Shown here: positions 8,176 through 16,111 of the stretch, piece by piece
How positions within the stretch are numbered: position 1 is the stretch's first letter
Layout of the letters: every line of letters starts with the position of its first letter
NCBI GenBank assembly: GCA_023399215.1
Contig: JAEWQJ010000013.1
Span: forward strand, 1 to 24,697
Length of the DNA: 24,697 bases
Source of the DNA: Methanobacteriota archaeon
GTDB lineage: Archaea > Halobacteriota > Methanosarcinia > Methanosarcinales > Methanosarcinaceae
Direction: 5' to 3'
Notes under the pieces: generated by a model
What the model saw: only the letters and a program-made list of their open reading frames with translations
Databases searched by the model: none
Told to the model about the DNA's origin: nothing
Program-made: the position numbers and the translations under genes

Positions 8176-8183
8176 CTTATATG
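8176..8183 (+). promoter_or_regulatory. possible TATA box for the ABC importer operon
   Basis: CTTATATG precedes the lipoprotein start by about 90 bp, predicting a leader of roughly 65-70 nt. It is assigned by composition and position only. Confidence 0.3.
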
Positions 8184-8272
8184 TTCAGATAATAACACCT
8201 ACATGTTGCTAGTATCTTTATTCATATTACCGGTGATTAGGTAGGTTAATTCACAAAATAAGGTGTTCTGTG

Positions 8273-9946
8273 ATGGAGAAAAAAAAGTTATTATTTTCTA
8301 TTTTCCTGACAGCTCTGATTTTAATAACGGCGGGCTGTGCTAATAAGGACAGTGCTCAGGCCGGGACATCGGCCGAAAACACTTTTGATCAGACCGAGAC
8401 ATTGGTTGAGAACCCTTCCAACGGATCAAAGTATGTGGATGTTGTTAATCTCAGCGGAGGAGATTGTGGCTATCCACAGCCATTTACAATATATCCGAGA
8501 GGTCCTGGGTCATCAAAAGTTGGAATGATCTTTGACAGTCTGTTCGAAAGAGACGAAAAAGGTATAATTCCCTGGCTGGCTGAAAGCTGGGATGTCAATT
8601 CAAATGGAACAGAATATACAGTTTATCTCCGTGACGGTGTCAACTGGAGCGATGGAGTGCCTTTTACAGCAAATGATGTTAAATTTACTTTCGATTATGA
8701 GCAGAAAAATGTACCCATAGCAGGTGGAATTGAGTCCGGTATTATAGACAATGTTCAGGTCGTAAATTCCAGTACCGTCAAGTTCGTACTTACTCAGCCT
8801 GTTTCTACATTCATTTATAAGCTCACGAGTTTTAAAATCATACCTGAGCATATCTATAAAAATGTCTCCGATCCTACCAGTTTCCTTGATTCAGAAGCAG
8901 TCATCGGCACTGGCCCATTCATTCTTGATGAGTACAATAAAGAGCATGGAACATATCGGTTTGTAGCAAATGAGAATTTCTGGGGACCGGAACCCGTCGT
9001 TAAAGCCGTCGAGTTTATTCCGGTCAGCGACTCATTAATAGCTTTTGAACAGGGACAAATAGATTTCACAAGTATATCGCCTGATACTCTTGACCGGTTC
9101 AAATCAGATTCTGATATAAGAATAGTCCAGCAGCCGGCTTTCTGGGGTTACCAGTTTTATTTCAATATGAAAAACTGTCCTGAGCTAAATGACAGCAGAA
9201 TAAGACAGGCCTTTGCTTATGCCATTAACCGTGATGAGCTGGTAGAAAAGATCGCGAGAGGTGCAGGGAAAGCCGGTAAAATGGGCATACTCCCTGAAGA
9301 CCATATCTGGTATAACTCTGACCAGCCGAAGTATGACTACAATCCGGATAAAGCCCGAGCATTGCTTGAAGAAGCAGGATGGACTGACACAGATGGGGAT
9401 GGGATACGTGATAAAAACGGGGAAAAACTGTCATATGTATTATCTCTTGGCAGTGGCGAAGTCCGTATAGGCGAACTTATAAAAGAGAGACTGAGTGAAG
9501 CAGGAATTGATGTTCAGGTAAAAGCCCTTGAGAGCAAATCCCGTGATGCCAATCTAAAGAATGGAGATTTTGAACTTGCGATCAGCGGCTTTGGCGGCTG
9601 GGGGCAGGATGCGGATTATCTCCGTACAAGGTACTGTGACACAGGTGCACAGTCCGGAAGTGTATCATCTGGCGCATCAGTATTTGGTTACCACAATGAT
9701 ACCCTGAATGATCTTGGTACTCAGGAATTACAGGAATTGAACGATAGTAAACGAAAAGAAATAGTATACAATATGCAGACCGTGCTTGCTAATGATGTAC
9801 CCGCAATACCGCTCTATTATACTACGTCGTATGATGTATGGCGCATTTCAAAATATGACGGCTGGATGACCAGGTACGATCACCATGCAAGAACACAGTG
9901 TATTCTTTCATATTTAGAGAGGGATGGAATTGCAGCAAAAAGATAA
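8273..9946 (+). CDS. ABC importer substrate-binding lipoprotein (peptide/nickel SBP_5 family)
   Basis: This is a 557-residue binding protein. The ATG at 8273 is preferred to the GTG one codon upstream, because AGGTG at 8261-8265 is spaced 7 nt from it. The N-terminus is a lipoprotein signal with lipobox ITAGC, placing the lipidated cysteine at residue 22. Family signatures include SLFERDEKGIIPWLAESW (about residues 85-102), the run YTVYLRDGVNWSDGVPFTAN with DVKFTFDY after it, and the C-domain segment RIRQAFAYAINRDELVEKI (about 305-325). The next-to-last segment has PAIPLYYTTSYDVWR. Members of this family bind peptides, nickel chelates, sugars or small metallophores, and the ligand cannot be told from sequence. 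It is the first gene of an operon in which the next gene starts inside its 3' end. Length is normal for the family. Confidence 0.93.
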   Translation: MEKKKLLFSIFLTALILITAGCANKDSAQAGTSAENTFDQTETLVENPSNGSKYVDVVNLSGGDCGYPQPFTIYPRGPGSSKVGMIFDSLFERDEKGIIPWLAESWDVNSNGTEYTVYLRDGVNWSDGVPFTANDVKFTFDYEQKNVPIAGGIESGIIDNVQVVNSSTVKFVLTQPVSTFIYKLTSFKIIPEHIYKNVSDPTSFLDSEAVIGTGPFILDEYNKEHGTYRFVANENFWGPEPVVKAVEFIPVSDSLIAFEQGQIDFTSISPDTLDRFKSDSDIRIVQQPAFWGYQFYFNMKNCPELNDSRIRQAFAYAINRDELVEKIARGAGKAGKMGILPEDHIWYNSDQPKYDYNPDKARALLEEAGWTDTDGDGIRDKNGEKLSYVLSLGSGEVRIGELIKERLSEAGIDVQVKALESKSRDANLKNGDFELAISGFGGWGQDADYLRTRYCDTGAQSGSVSSGASVFGYHNDTLNDLGTQELQELNDSKRKEIVYNMQTVLANDVPAIPLYYTTSYDVWRISKYDGWMTRYDHHARTQCILSYLERDGIAAKR

Positions 9947-10784
9947 CATTGATAACCTGATCGACTGCTGGAAAAAAGCTACAACTAATGGAATGCTCCA
10001 GGATGAGGGCAGGATGGCGGAGTTCTGGAACAAACGTTCCGGGAACTATGCCAATAACATTGAAAAAGATAACAGAAAGAAGAGAACCGATGAGATTCTC
10101 GAACTCCTTGAAGAGGCCGGCTTTAATCCGGAAGGTTCCAGAGTCCTGGATATAGGGTGTGGGCCCGGTACCCTCACTCTTCCTCTTTCAAAGCTTGGAG
10201 CAGAGGTGACAGCACTTGATATCTCATCAGGAATGCTTGACAGGCTGAAAGATTCTGTAAAAAAAGAGTCTCTTCCGGTAGATATCGTTGAATGCTCCTG
10301 GTGGACCGCAGACATAGATGAGCTTGGGTTCCGGAATGAATTTGACCTGGTAATTGCGTCTATGACCCCCGGAGTAAAGGATATCGAAAGTTTTGAAAAG
10401 ATGATGTCGTGCTCGAAAAATCTCTGTTATTACAGTAATTTTCTGAGAAGAGATGAAGACAGGGCATATCGTGATATCAGGAGTTCAATACTCGGTGAAA
10501 AATCCGAGAATAACATGAACGGCATAATTTATCCATTCATGTATCTTTACCTCTCAGGCTACAGACCCTCGCTCAAGATCAACCATTCAGAATGGAAGGA
10601 AGAACTAAACTGGAAAGAAACGGCAGAACAGGCAATAGGGTTCATTGGGCGGGCCCGGGATTTTGATGATGAAACAAAGCAAAAAATAATGGATTATTAT
10701 CAAAATGCCTCTCCAGATGGAATCTACCATTCTGAGTCTGATGTATATACCGGTATGATGGTTTGGGAAGTTAACGGCAGATGA
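9924..10784 (+). CDS. class I SAM-dependent methyltransferase inside an ABC importer operon
   Basis: This is a 286-residue Rossmann-fold methyltransferase. Motif I is VLDIGCGPGT (about residues 74-83). The acidic end of strand 2 is VTALDISSGML (D99), and a motif IV-like strand FDLVIASMTPG follows at about 138-150. The usual family start could be the internal methionines at residues 24 or 31 (GRMAEFWNKRSGNYAN), but the first ATG is kept because it has a GAGAGGG nearby. It overlaps the binding-protein gene by 23 bp and precedes the permease by 28 bp, so it belongs to the operon. No membrane or secretion signal is present, so it acts in the cytoplasm. The substrate is unknown. An obvious guess is the imported compound or a chelator used with it. 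Confidence 0.85.
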   Translation: MELQQKDNIDNLIDCWKKATTNGMLQDEGRMAEFWNKRSGNYANNIEKDNRKKRTDEILELLEEAGFNPEGSRVLDIGCGPGTLTLPLSKLGAEVTALDISSGMLDRLKDSVKKESLPVDIVECSWWTADIDELGFRNEFDLVIASMTPGVKDIESFEKMMSCSKNLCYYSNFLRRDEDRAYRDIRSSILGEKSENNMNGIIYPFMYLYLSGYRPSLKINHSEWKEELNWKETAEQAIGFIGRARDFDDETKQKIMDYYQNASPDGIYHSESDVYTGMMVWEVNGR

Positions 10785-10812
10785 TCGGATAATAAAGGGG
10801 AAAGATGATTGG

Positions 10813-11796
10813 ATGGTAAATGACAGGAATTCGTTTATTTTCAGGTTGTTATCAACACTTTTTATAATTCTTGTCATTAATTTTTTTCTACCAAGGATGA
10901 TGCCTGGAGACCCGTTCTCAACCACTTCCGCAGATGAAGTTGGGGAAGATATTATTGTAATGACAGAGGAGCAGCATCTTTATTACATAAACTATTACGG
11001 ACTTGACAGGCCATTGCCTGAACAATTTTTAGCATATATGAAAAACCTGATGACTGGCAATCTTGGAAGGAGTATTTATTATAAAATGCCTGTCAGCGAC
11101 GTAATAATGCTCCATCTTCCCTGGACTATATTGATTGTCGTGAGTGCTACAGTGATCAGTACAATCTCCGGTGTGATCCTCGGAACACTTTCGGCAAAGA
11201 ACCGGAAGAAGGGGAGTGATAAAATTATGATGACGGGTATGATTGCCTTTGCAGAAATTCCTTCCTTTCTGCTTGGCCTGATCCTTCTTCTGATTTTTAG
11301 TGTGTATCTCAGGCTTTTTCCACTTGCAGGTGCTGTTACTCCCTTCGCAAACTATAATGGTCCGGCAGAGCAGATACTGGATATATCGTACCATACCTTT
11401 CTGCCTGTTCTGACTCTCTCACTTTCACAACTGACCGGCGTGTACCTGCTCACCAGAAATACACTGATTACAGTGACCACAAAGGATTATATCAGGACTG
11501 CCAGAGCCAAAGGTCTGGGTGAAAAAAACGTCTGGATTCGTCATGCACTCCGAAATGCACTGCTCCCGGTAGTGACAAGAACAGGTTTTACGATCGGCAT
11601 AATGATGGGGGGTGTTGTACTGGTTGAGAATGTTTTTTCCTATCCAGGCATAGGGATGACACTCAGAAGTGCTGTAGTCGGCCGGGATTATCCGCTTATT
11701 CAGGGTATTCTTCTGGTAATTGCAGTCTCCATACTTATCTGCAACCTTTTGGTTGACAAAATATACGGGAAACTTGATCCGAGGGTTGTGATATAA
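10813..11796 (+). CDS. ABC importer permease 1 (DppB/OppB/NikB type)
   Basis: This 327-residue integral membrane protein has about six helices, beginning FIFRLLSTLFIILVINFFLP. Family signatures are the N-terminal MMPGDPF (about residues 29-35), YGLDRPLPEQFLAYMKNLMT (about 59-78), LGRSIYY, and the cytoplasmic EAA-type coupling loop, YIRTARAKGLGEKNVWIRHA followed by LRNALLPVVT (about 222-252). The C-terminus ends in KLDPRVVI, the normal finish for this family. Its start follows the methyltransferase stop by 28 bp, with GGGG nearby. With the second permease it should form the membrane channel. Confidence 0.93.
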   Translation: MVNDRNSFIFRLLSTLFIILVINFFLPRMMPGDPFSTTSADEVGEDIIVMTEEQHLYYINYYGLDRPLPEQFLAYMKNLMTGNLGRSIYYKMPVSDVIMLHLPWTILIVVSATVISTISGVILGTLSAKNRKKGSDKIMMTGMIAFAEIPSFLLGLILLLIFSVYLRLFPLAGAVTPFANYNGPAEQILDISYHTFLPVLTLSLSQLTGVYLLTRNTLITVTTKDYIRTARAKGLGEKNVWIRHALRNALLPVVTRTGFTIGIMMGGVVLVENVFSYPGIGMTLRSAVVGRDYPLIQGILLVIAVSILICNLLVDKIYGKLDPRVVI

Positions 11797-12782
11797 TAAA
11801 GGATACTGATGCTTCTGGAAACGCCGGAATACTCTCTTTTATTCAGGCTTTAAATATTAATAAAATTAACAAAATTGATAGAGTTAACGTAATTGACAGA
11901 ATTAACAGAACTGTCAGCAGCATAGCTAAACCATTCTCCAGGTTCAGTACTGAAGGTAAAATTGGTATCCTTGGAATTCTCTGCATCATTTTAATGGCAG
12001 TCTTTGCTCCTGTGATAACAATTTATCCTCCTCAGAAGATCACAGGTGATTCACTTGAACCTCCTGGTCCCGGACACATACTTGGAACCGACGAACTTGG
12101 TATGGATATCTGGTCACAGATATGTTACGGTGCAAGAATGAGCCTTACAATAGGGCTTGCAGTAGCCTTTATAGCAGGTTTTGGGGGAGGAGCTATTGGA
12201 ATACTGGCAGGATATATTGGAGGGCATGTTGATCAGGGCTTGATGAGAGTAATTGATGTGACAATGGCTCTTCCAAGCTTTCCTCTTCTGATTGTAATGT
12301 CTGCTTTTCTTGGTCCAAGAATTCTTAACGTAATTCTTATACTTGTTATTTTCAGCTGGGCCAAACCTGCACGTATTGCACGTTCCCAGACACTGTCACT
12401 AAAGAAGAACAACTATATTATTGCCGCTCGGAACTACGGCGCAAAGCCATTTTACCTGCTCCGGAGGCATATATTTCCTGAAGTTCTGCCTGTCCTGTTT
12501 GTGCTTGTCATCGGGATATCCTCACACGCAATCATAGCCGAAGCAGGACTTGCCTTCCTGGGCCTCGGAGATCCTACTTCCAAGAGCTGGGGAATGATGC
12601 TTAATCATGCAACCAGTTTCCGTTCGATATATTTTACACCCTACTGGCAATGGTGGTTATTGCCTCCTTTGTTTATGCTCATTTTCCTCCTGCTCTGTCT
12701 CGCGTTCATAAGCAGGGATATGGAAAGGATACTTGATCCAAAATTAAAGATAAAAAAGGGTTCTGACTATGAGTCTGCTTAA
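11793..12782 (+). CDS. ABC importer permease 2 (DppC/OppC/NikC type), start codon abnormal
   Basis: This is a DppC-like permease of about 329 residues. The coupling loop YIIAARNYGAKPFYLLRRHI and HAIIAEAGLAFLGLGDP mark the family. Family N-termini begin well before the first helix. Here the reading frame is open back to 11778, including GKIGILGILCIILMAVFAP, but the only ATG in frame (11994) lies in the middle of that helix. No ATG, GTG or TTG occurs in frame before it. The position where a 4-bp ATGA overlap with the preceding stop would be expected (11793) reads ATA A. I therefore place the start there, as ATA or a lost ATG. An N-terminal extension has six 9-bp repeats. If translation began at 11994 the protein would have 262 residues and lack half of helix 1. 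It overlaps the ATPase gene by 14 bp. Confidence 0.75.
   Translation: MIKDTDASGNAGILSFIQALNINKINKIDRVNVIDRINRTVSSIAKPFSRFSTEGKIGILGILCIILMAVFAPVITIYPPQKITGDSLEPPGPGHILGTDELGMDIWSQICYGARMSLTIGLAVAFIAGFGGGAIGILAGYIGGHVDQGLMRVIDVTMALPSFPLLIVMSAFLGPRILNVILILVIFSWAKPARIARSQTLSLKKNNYIIAARNYGAKPFYLLRRHIFPEVLPVLFVLVIGISSHAIIAEAGLAFLGLGDPTSKSWGMMLNHATSFRSIYFTPYWQWWLLPPLFMLIFLLLCLAFISRDMERILDPKLKIKKGSDYESA
11853..11906 (+). repeat. six 9-bp repeats encoding a tripeptide periodicity
   Basis: Six consecutive 9-bp units encode NIN-KIN-KID-RVN-VID-RIN, so every third residue is I or V and every next is N or D. They lie in the N-terminal extension of the second permease, before its first membrane helix. 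The unit length keeps frame if copy number changes. Confidence 0.75.
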
Positions 12783-14490
12783 AATCAATGATCTTAAATG
12801 CCACTATTTAACTGACATTGATACTGTTAAGGCTGTTGACGGTATTTCTTTTGAAATCGAAGAAGGGGAAATTCTGGGCATTGTTGGAGAATCCGGCAGT
12901 GGCAAGACCACTGTTGCTCTCGGGATCATGGGGCTATTACCGGAAAATACAGCTATTTCCGGAGAAATTCTTTACAGGGATGAGCTAATCTCCTCTTTGC
13001 CTGAACCTGAAATGGACAAATTCAGATGGAAGAATATTGCAATAGTTTTTCAGAACAGTCTTGAGGTGCTGAACCCTGTTATGAAAGTGGGCGTTCAGGT
13101 AAGAGAACCGATGATAAAGCACCTTGATATCAGCCCTGAAAAAGCACAGAATAAATGTGCGGATCTATTCAGGACGGTTGGCCTTGATCCTAAATGGATG
13201 GATTCATATCCGCATCAGCTATCCGGTGGCATGAGGCAGAGGGTTCTTCTGGCAATGGCTCTTTCATGCGACCCGAAATTACTGATTCTTGATGAAGTTA
13301 CTTCTGCCCTTGACGCATTTACCCGAAAGGAAATCAGGGACCTTCTTGTCGACCTTCAAAAGAAGAACGGGTATACGATGTTAATGATCTCTCATGATAT
13401 CACTTTTGTATCTTCTGTGGCATCCAGAATTGCTGTTATGTATTCAGGAAGGGTTGTTGAAACAGGACCTGTAAGGGATATTCTCGTATCTCCCCGTCAT
13501 CCTTATACAAGGGGCCTTGTCCACTCGACCCCGGATATTTTCGTTTATAAAGATTTATGGGGAATTCCCGGGGATGTACCTGCAGGGGACGGATTTAAGG
13601 GTTGTCCTTTCAGCCCGAGATGTACACAAAAAATCGATATCTGCAGAAAAGTTTCCCCGGTTCTGATGCCGATAGGAGATGGGAGGGAAATTGCATGCCA
13701 TAGAGGGGGCATAGCAGACCTTCTGGTGGCTAAAAACCTGAGTTTCAGATATCGTCTGCCAGATGGAGAAGATCTTCAGGCAGTTGATAATGTTAATCTG
13801 GAAGTGAGGGAAGGAGAGGTTCTTGCAATTGTTGGCCAGACCGGTTCGGGAAAGTCGACCCTCGCACATATCCTTGCAAATGTAATAAGGACCAAGTGCG
13901 GAAAGGTATCGTTTATGGGTGGGAATGTTAGCGAAGGAAACTATGGAAGCAGGTTCAATGGTATTCAGATAGTATTCCAGGACCCATTCAGTTCAACCAG
14001 CAACAGGTTTACTGTGCTTGATGCAATCAAAGAGCCTCTTTATATCAATAAGATCGGGTCTAATGGAGATAGACTGCAAATGGTTAAAAGTGCCCTTGAA
14101 CTTGTTCGTCTTCCCAGTACTGACAATTTCCTCAGCAAATATTGCGGTGAACTCAGCGGCGGGCAGAGGCAGAGGGTTGCACTTGCAAGAGCAATGGTTA
14201 TGGAGCCAAAACTTCTTATTGCCGATGAGATTACTTCGGCTCTGGATGTTTCAACCTCTGCAAATATATTGCGTCTTTTAAAGGGCCTTCAGAACAGGAG
14301 AGGGTTTGCAATGATATATATTTCACACGATCTCTCCCTGACACTAAAGATTGCTGACAGGATAGCCGTTATGAACTCCGGAAAGATTGTAGAGATGGGA
14401 AATTCCCACGATGTGATGCTCTCACCTTCTGATGAGTATACAAAAAGACTTGTGGGTTCAAGAATAGGACTTTGTTGTCATACTCATTAA
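12769..14490 (+). CDS. fused double ATP-binding subunit of the peptide/nickel-type importer
   Basis: This 573-residue protein contains two complete ABC ATPase domains in one chain (DppD- and DppF-like). Domain 1 has Walker A GESGSGKTT (about residues 40-48), signature LSGGMRQR (about 151-158) and Walker B LLILDE (about 171-176). It is followed by the oligopeptide-transporter linker with cysteines in CPFSPRC (about 279-285) plus later CRK and CH. Domain 2 has Walker A GQTGSGKST (about 356-364), signature LSGGQRQR (about 462-469) and Walker B LLIADE (about 482-487). It lacks the usual CPF-type tail and instead ends in GLCCHTH. Switch histidines are present in MLMISHD and IYISHD. It overlaps the permease end by 14 bp. 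It is the energy-coupling subunit of the whole importer. Confidence 0.93.
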   Translation: MSLLKINDLKCHYLTDIDTVKAVDGISFEIEEGEILGIVGESGSGKTTVALGIMGLLPENTAISGEILYRDELISSLPEPEMDKFRWKNIAIVFQNSLEVLNPVMKVGVQVREPMIKHLDISPEKAQNKCADLFRTVGLDPKWMDSYPHQLSGGMRQRVLLAMALSCDPKLLILDEVTSALDAFTRKEIRDLLVDLQKKNGYTMLMISHDITFVSSVASRIAVMYSGRVVETGPVRDILVSPRHPYTRGLVHSTPDIFVYKDLWGIPGDVPAGDGFKGCPFSPRCTQKIDICRKVSPVLMPIGDGREIACHRGGIADLLVAKNLSFRYRLPDGEDLQAVDNVNLEVREGEVLAIVGQTGSGKSTLAHILANVIRTKCGKVSFMGGNVSEGNYGSRFNGIQIVFQDPFSSTSNRFTVLDAIKEPLYINKIGSNGDRLQMVKSALELVRLPSTDNFLSKYCGELSGGQRQRVALARAMVMEPKLLIADEITSALDVSTSANILRLLKGLQNRRGFAMIYISHDLSLTLKIADRIAVMNSGKIVEMGNSHDVMLSPSDEYTKRLVGSRIGLCCHTH

Positions 14491-14499
14491 GCATCATAT

Positions 14500-14531
14500 C
14501 TTATTTTTATAACGATATTACAGTTTTATTA
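14500..14531 (+). terminator. possible T-rich terminator of the importer operon
   Basis: Short T runs (CTTATTTTT and CAGTTTTATT) follow the ATPase stop by 10-40 bp. Archaeal terminators are often T tracts. There is no hairpin. Confidence 0.3.
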
Positions 14532-14538
14532 TTTATAT

Positions 14539-14616
14539 GAGTTAATCCCAAAACTAATTTTACCCTCAAATTAGTAAAACTTCAAAATATTCAATAATAT
14601 CAGAAAAAAGGTTTAC
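14539..14616. mobile_element. MITE-like element, copy 2, left end only
   Basis: From 14539, GAGTTAATCCCAAAACTAAT and the following TCAAATTAGTAAAAC-TTCAAAAT closely match the first 60-70 bp of the element at 18356. The match fades after ATCAGAAAA at about 14608. The expected right end (GAGTTTTGGG) is absent from the following 200 bp, so this copy is truncated or decayed. It lies 48 bp after the importer operon. Confidence 0.6.
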
Positions 14617-14780
14617 TTTGCAAAAAAGATTTGCTTGAGGCAATTGAGACTTTTTCTTCTTGCCTGACACTTTCCCATACCCCAAGACTATTTAATTTCC
14701 TGGTATTTCTCAAATTTTCAGAATTCATTACCCGGATCTTCTCTCTTGAATTCAACCGATACAGTACATAGATCTACTCA

Positions 14781-14810
14781 ATCTCTCTCAATCTCTCTCA
14801 ATCTCTCTCA
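14781..14810. repeat. 10-bp tandem repeat reaching into the 3' end of a gene
   Basis: ATCTCTCTCA occurs three times exactly (14781-14810), with part-copies on both sides. The last copy encodes the C-terminal residues IERD and stop of the CDGSH gene on the minus strand. The unit is not a multiple of three. Confidence 0.9.
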
Positions 14811-15508
14811 ATTTCCACATGACTCCCATCGCAGAACGGTTTATTTCCGGATTTTCCGCACCTGCAGAGAGTTACCCGGTTCCTGATCTCGTACTGTTTG
14901 CCATCGGCAGATTTTATCGGGATGCCGCCACGTACCCAGAGAGGACCTTGCTCGCCCTGGTGAGGCCCTTCCTCGACAACAATCGATTTCTCAAGTTCAG
15001 GCTCAATCGTTTTTCCTGTGGCATTGTCAATGATTACCAATCTACCTGAAGGGCAGTTACATGCTTCTTCTATAGCAATGTCTCGAGCTTCCAGGTTTTC
15101 GGGTTGCTCGACAAGGTTCCATATTTTCCCTGCCCGTGTACAGAAGCCTGCGTGTACACATAGATGCTTATTGTCAACAAGAGTCAGCAAAGGGCCAGTG
15201 ATAACATCAGTACCTTCGCTAAAGGGCTCAAAGTCCCCTGTCTCTGTTCCGTCAAAATGGATCTTTGAATGTGTCCCATCACAGAAAGGTTTGTTCTTTG
15301 ACTGGCCACATCGGCACAGAGCATACCGGTCCCTTAGAGGGTATTTTTTGACTTCGCGCCATATTAGGCGATCAGTGTCTTCATCTTTGCAAATTTCCCA
15401 GGTCATAAGGGGAACTCTACCGGTCACCATATATGGACCGTTCTCAAGCACAGCAATCTTCATGGAGTCGTTGGGTAGATTTGATTTTCCTTCCACTTCT
15501 TCCTTCAT
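14798..15508 (-). CDS. CDGSH iron-sulfur protein with two CDGSH motifs and a central mono-cluster domain
   Basis: This 236-residue protein binds, by its motifs, three iron-sulfur clusters. The first CDGSH domain has CRCGQSKNKPFCDGTH, with ligands C65, C67, C76 and H80. The second, at the C-terminus, has CRCGKSGNKPFCDGSH, with ligands C215, C217, C226 and H230. Each should hold a 2Fe-2S cluster with three Cys and one His. Between them (about residues 105-165), HLCVHAGFC and ACNCPSGRL fit the divergent 4Fe-4S mono-cluster domain (Fer4_19 type), with C117, C123, C150 and C152 as likely ligands. A GGAGG site precedes the chosen start. An internal methionine (residue 16) is a weaker alternative. 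No signal peptide is present. An electron-transfer or cluster-handling role is inferred, and the partner is unknown. Confidence 0.88.
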   Translation of the reverse strand: MKEEVEGKSNLPNDSMKIAVLENGPYMVTGRVPLMTWEICKDEDTDRLIWREVKKYPLRDRYALCRCGQSKNKPFCDGTHSKIHFDGTETGDFEPFSEGTDVITGPLLTLVDNKHLCVHAGFCTRAGKIWNLVEQPENLEARDIAIEEACNCPSGRLVIIDNATGKTIEPELEKSIVVEEGPHQGEQGPLWVRGGIPIKSADGKQYEIRNRVTLCRCGKSGNKPFCDGSHVEIERD

Positions 15509-15638
15509 GATCTCTTGCAGCCTCCTCTGTGTCTGAGTTTCTCAAAGCTTTCTTCTGGCAGAATCACCAATTATTTTTAATATTTTCAAAAAAAAGATTG
15601 TGAAGATTTTTCATCTTCAAGGCCAGAAGAAAATCATA

Positions 15639-15683
15639 AACTTATGGATTAGCTAACTTATGGATTAGCTAACTTAGGGATTA
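15639..15683. repeat. 16-bp tandem repeat downstream of the flavin split-barrel gene
   Basis: AACTTATGGATTAGCT occurs twice exactly (15639-15654 and 15655-15670), and a third degenerate part-copy runs to about 15683. It begins within 30 bp of the stop of the minus-strand gene at 15698. Function is not evident. Confidence 0.85.
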
Positions 15684-15697
15684 AGCTTTAAGCGGGA

Positions 15698-16111
15698 TCA
15701 AAGCAGTTTCTGTCCTGGTTCGGTTCCAGCCCCGGGTTTGCACTCATAAACATCAGTAATTTTCAGAACTGCAAGGGCTTTTCCAGGGAACCTGTCTCCT
15801 TTGCTCTTGACCATTTTATACATCTTCTCGTAGTCTTCCCCTTCGGTCTTGATCTCAATATCACCTTTTATCTGGTAGCAGCCTTTGATTTCCGGGCCCC
15901 ATACATAGATCGCTCCCCTGGGATTTTCATCAAGATTGTTGCGAGTTTTATTAAAATAATTGTCTGCGATCCAGATTGTTTCTCCATCTTCCTGTAGATC
16001 ACACATTCCTATTGGTATTACGTTTGGTTCTCCACCTTTAGATGCAGTTGCAAATGGGAAAATTTTCATCTTTGCAAAGTCTTCCTTCATTTCATCAGTT
16101 AATTTTACCAT
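15698..16111 (-). CDS. pyridoxamine 5'-phosphate oxidase-like FMN-binding split-barrel protein
   Basis: This 137-residue protein starts MVKLTDEMKEDFAKMKIFPF and continues with ATASKGGEPNVIPIGM (about residues 22-37), ETIWIADNYFNKTRNNLDEN (about 48-67) and GAIYVWGPEIKGCYQIKGD. This strand order and the N-P-x-x-x-I-Y segment fit the FMN-binding split barrel of the pyridoxamine oxidase-like superfamily. Small archaeal members are usually flavin- or F420-binding proteins of unknown activity rather than true PdxH, so I do not link it to the pdxS/pdxT genes 3 kb away. GGGGT upstream supports the start. It stands alone, with CDGSH and TrmB-family genes as neighbours on the same strand. Redox function is inferred. 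Confidence 0.82.
   Translation of the reverse strand: MVKLTDEMKEDFAKMKIFPFATASKGGEPNVIPIGMCDLQEDGETIWIADNYFNKTRNNLDENPRGAIYVWGPEIKGCYQIKGDIEIKTEGEDYEKMYKMVKSKGDRFPGKALAVLKITDVYECKPGAGTEPGQKLL

Larger units (their letters stand above)
7638..8272. other. divergent promoter spacer
   Basis: This 635-bp region lies between the leftward secreted-protein gene and the rightward ABC importer operon. It has promoter-like boxes at both ends and a tandem pair of palindromes at 7958-7985. The rest is AT-rich with many T runs. No ORF or RNA gene is supported. Confidence 0.6.

Noticed and set aside
8182..8197. TGTT-N8-AACA dyad near the importer promoter
   Set aside because: A 4-bp arm in AT-rich DNA is expected by chance.
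15018..15536. 172-codon plus-strand open frame
   Set aside because: It lies opposite the CDGSH gene, whose cysteine motifs fix the coding strand.
15698..16111. True PdxH function linked to pdxS/pdxT
   Set aside because: Small split-barrel proteins are mostly not PdxH. The PdxS/PdxT route makes pyridoxal phosphate directly, and the genes are not adjacent.
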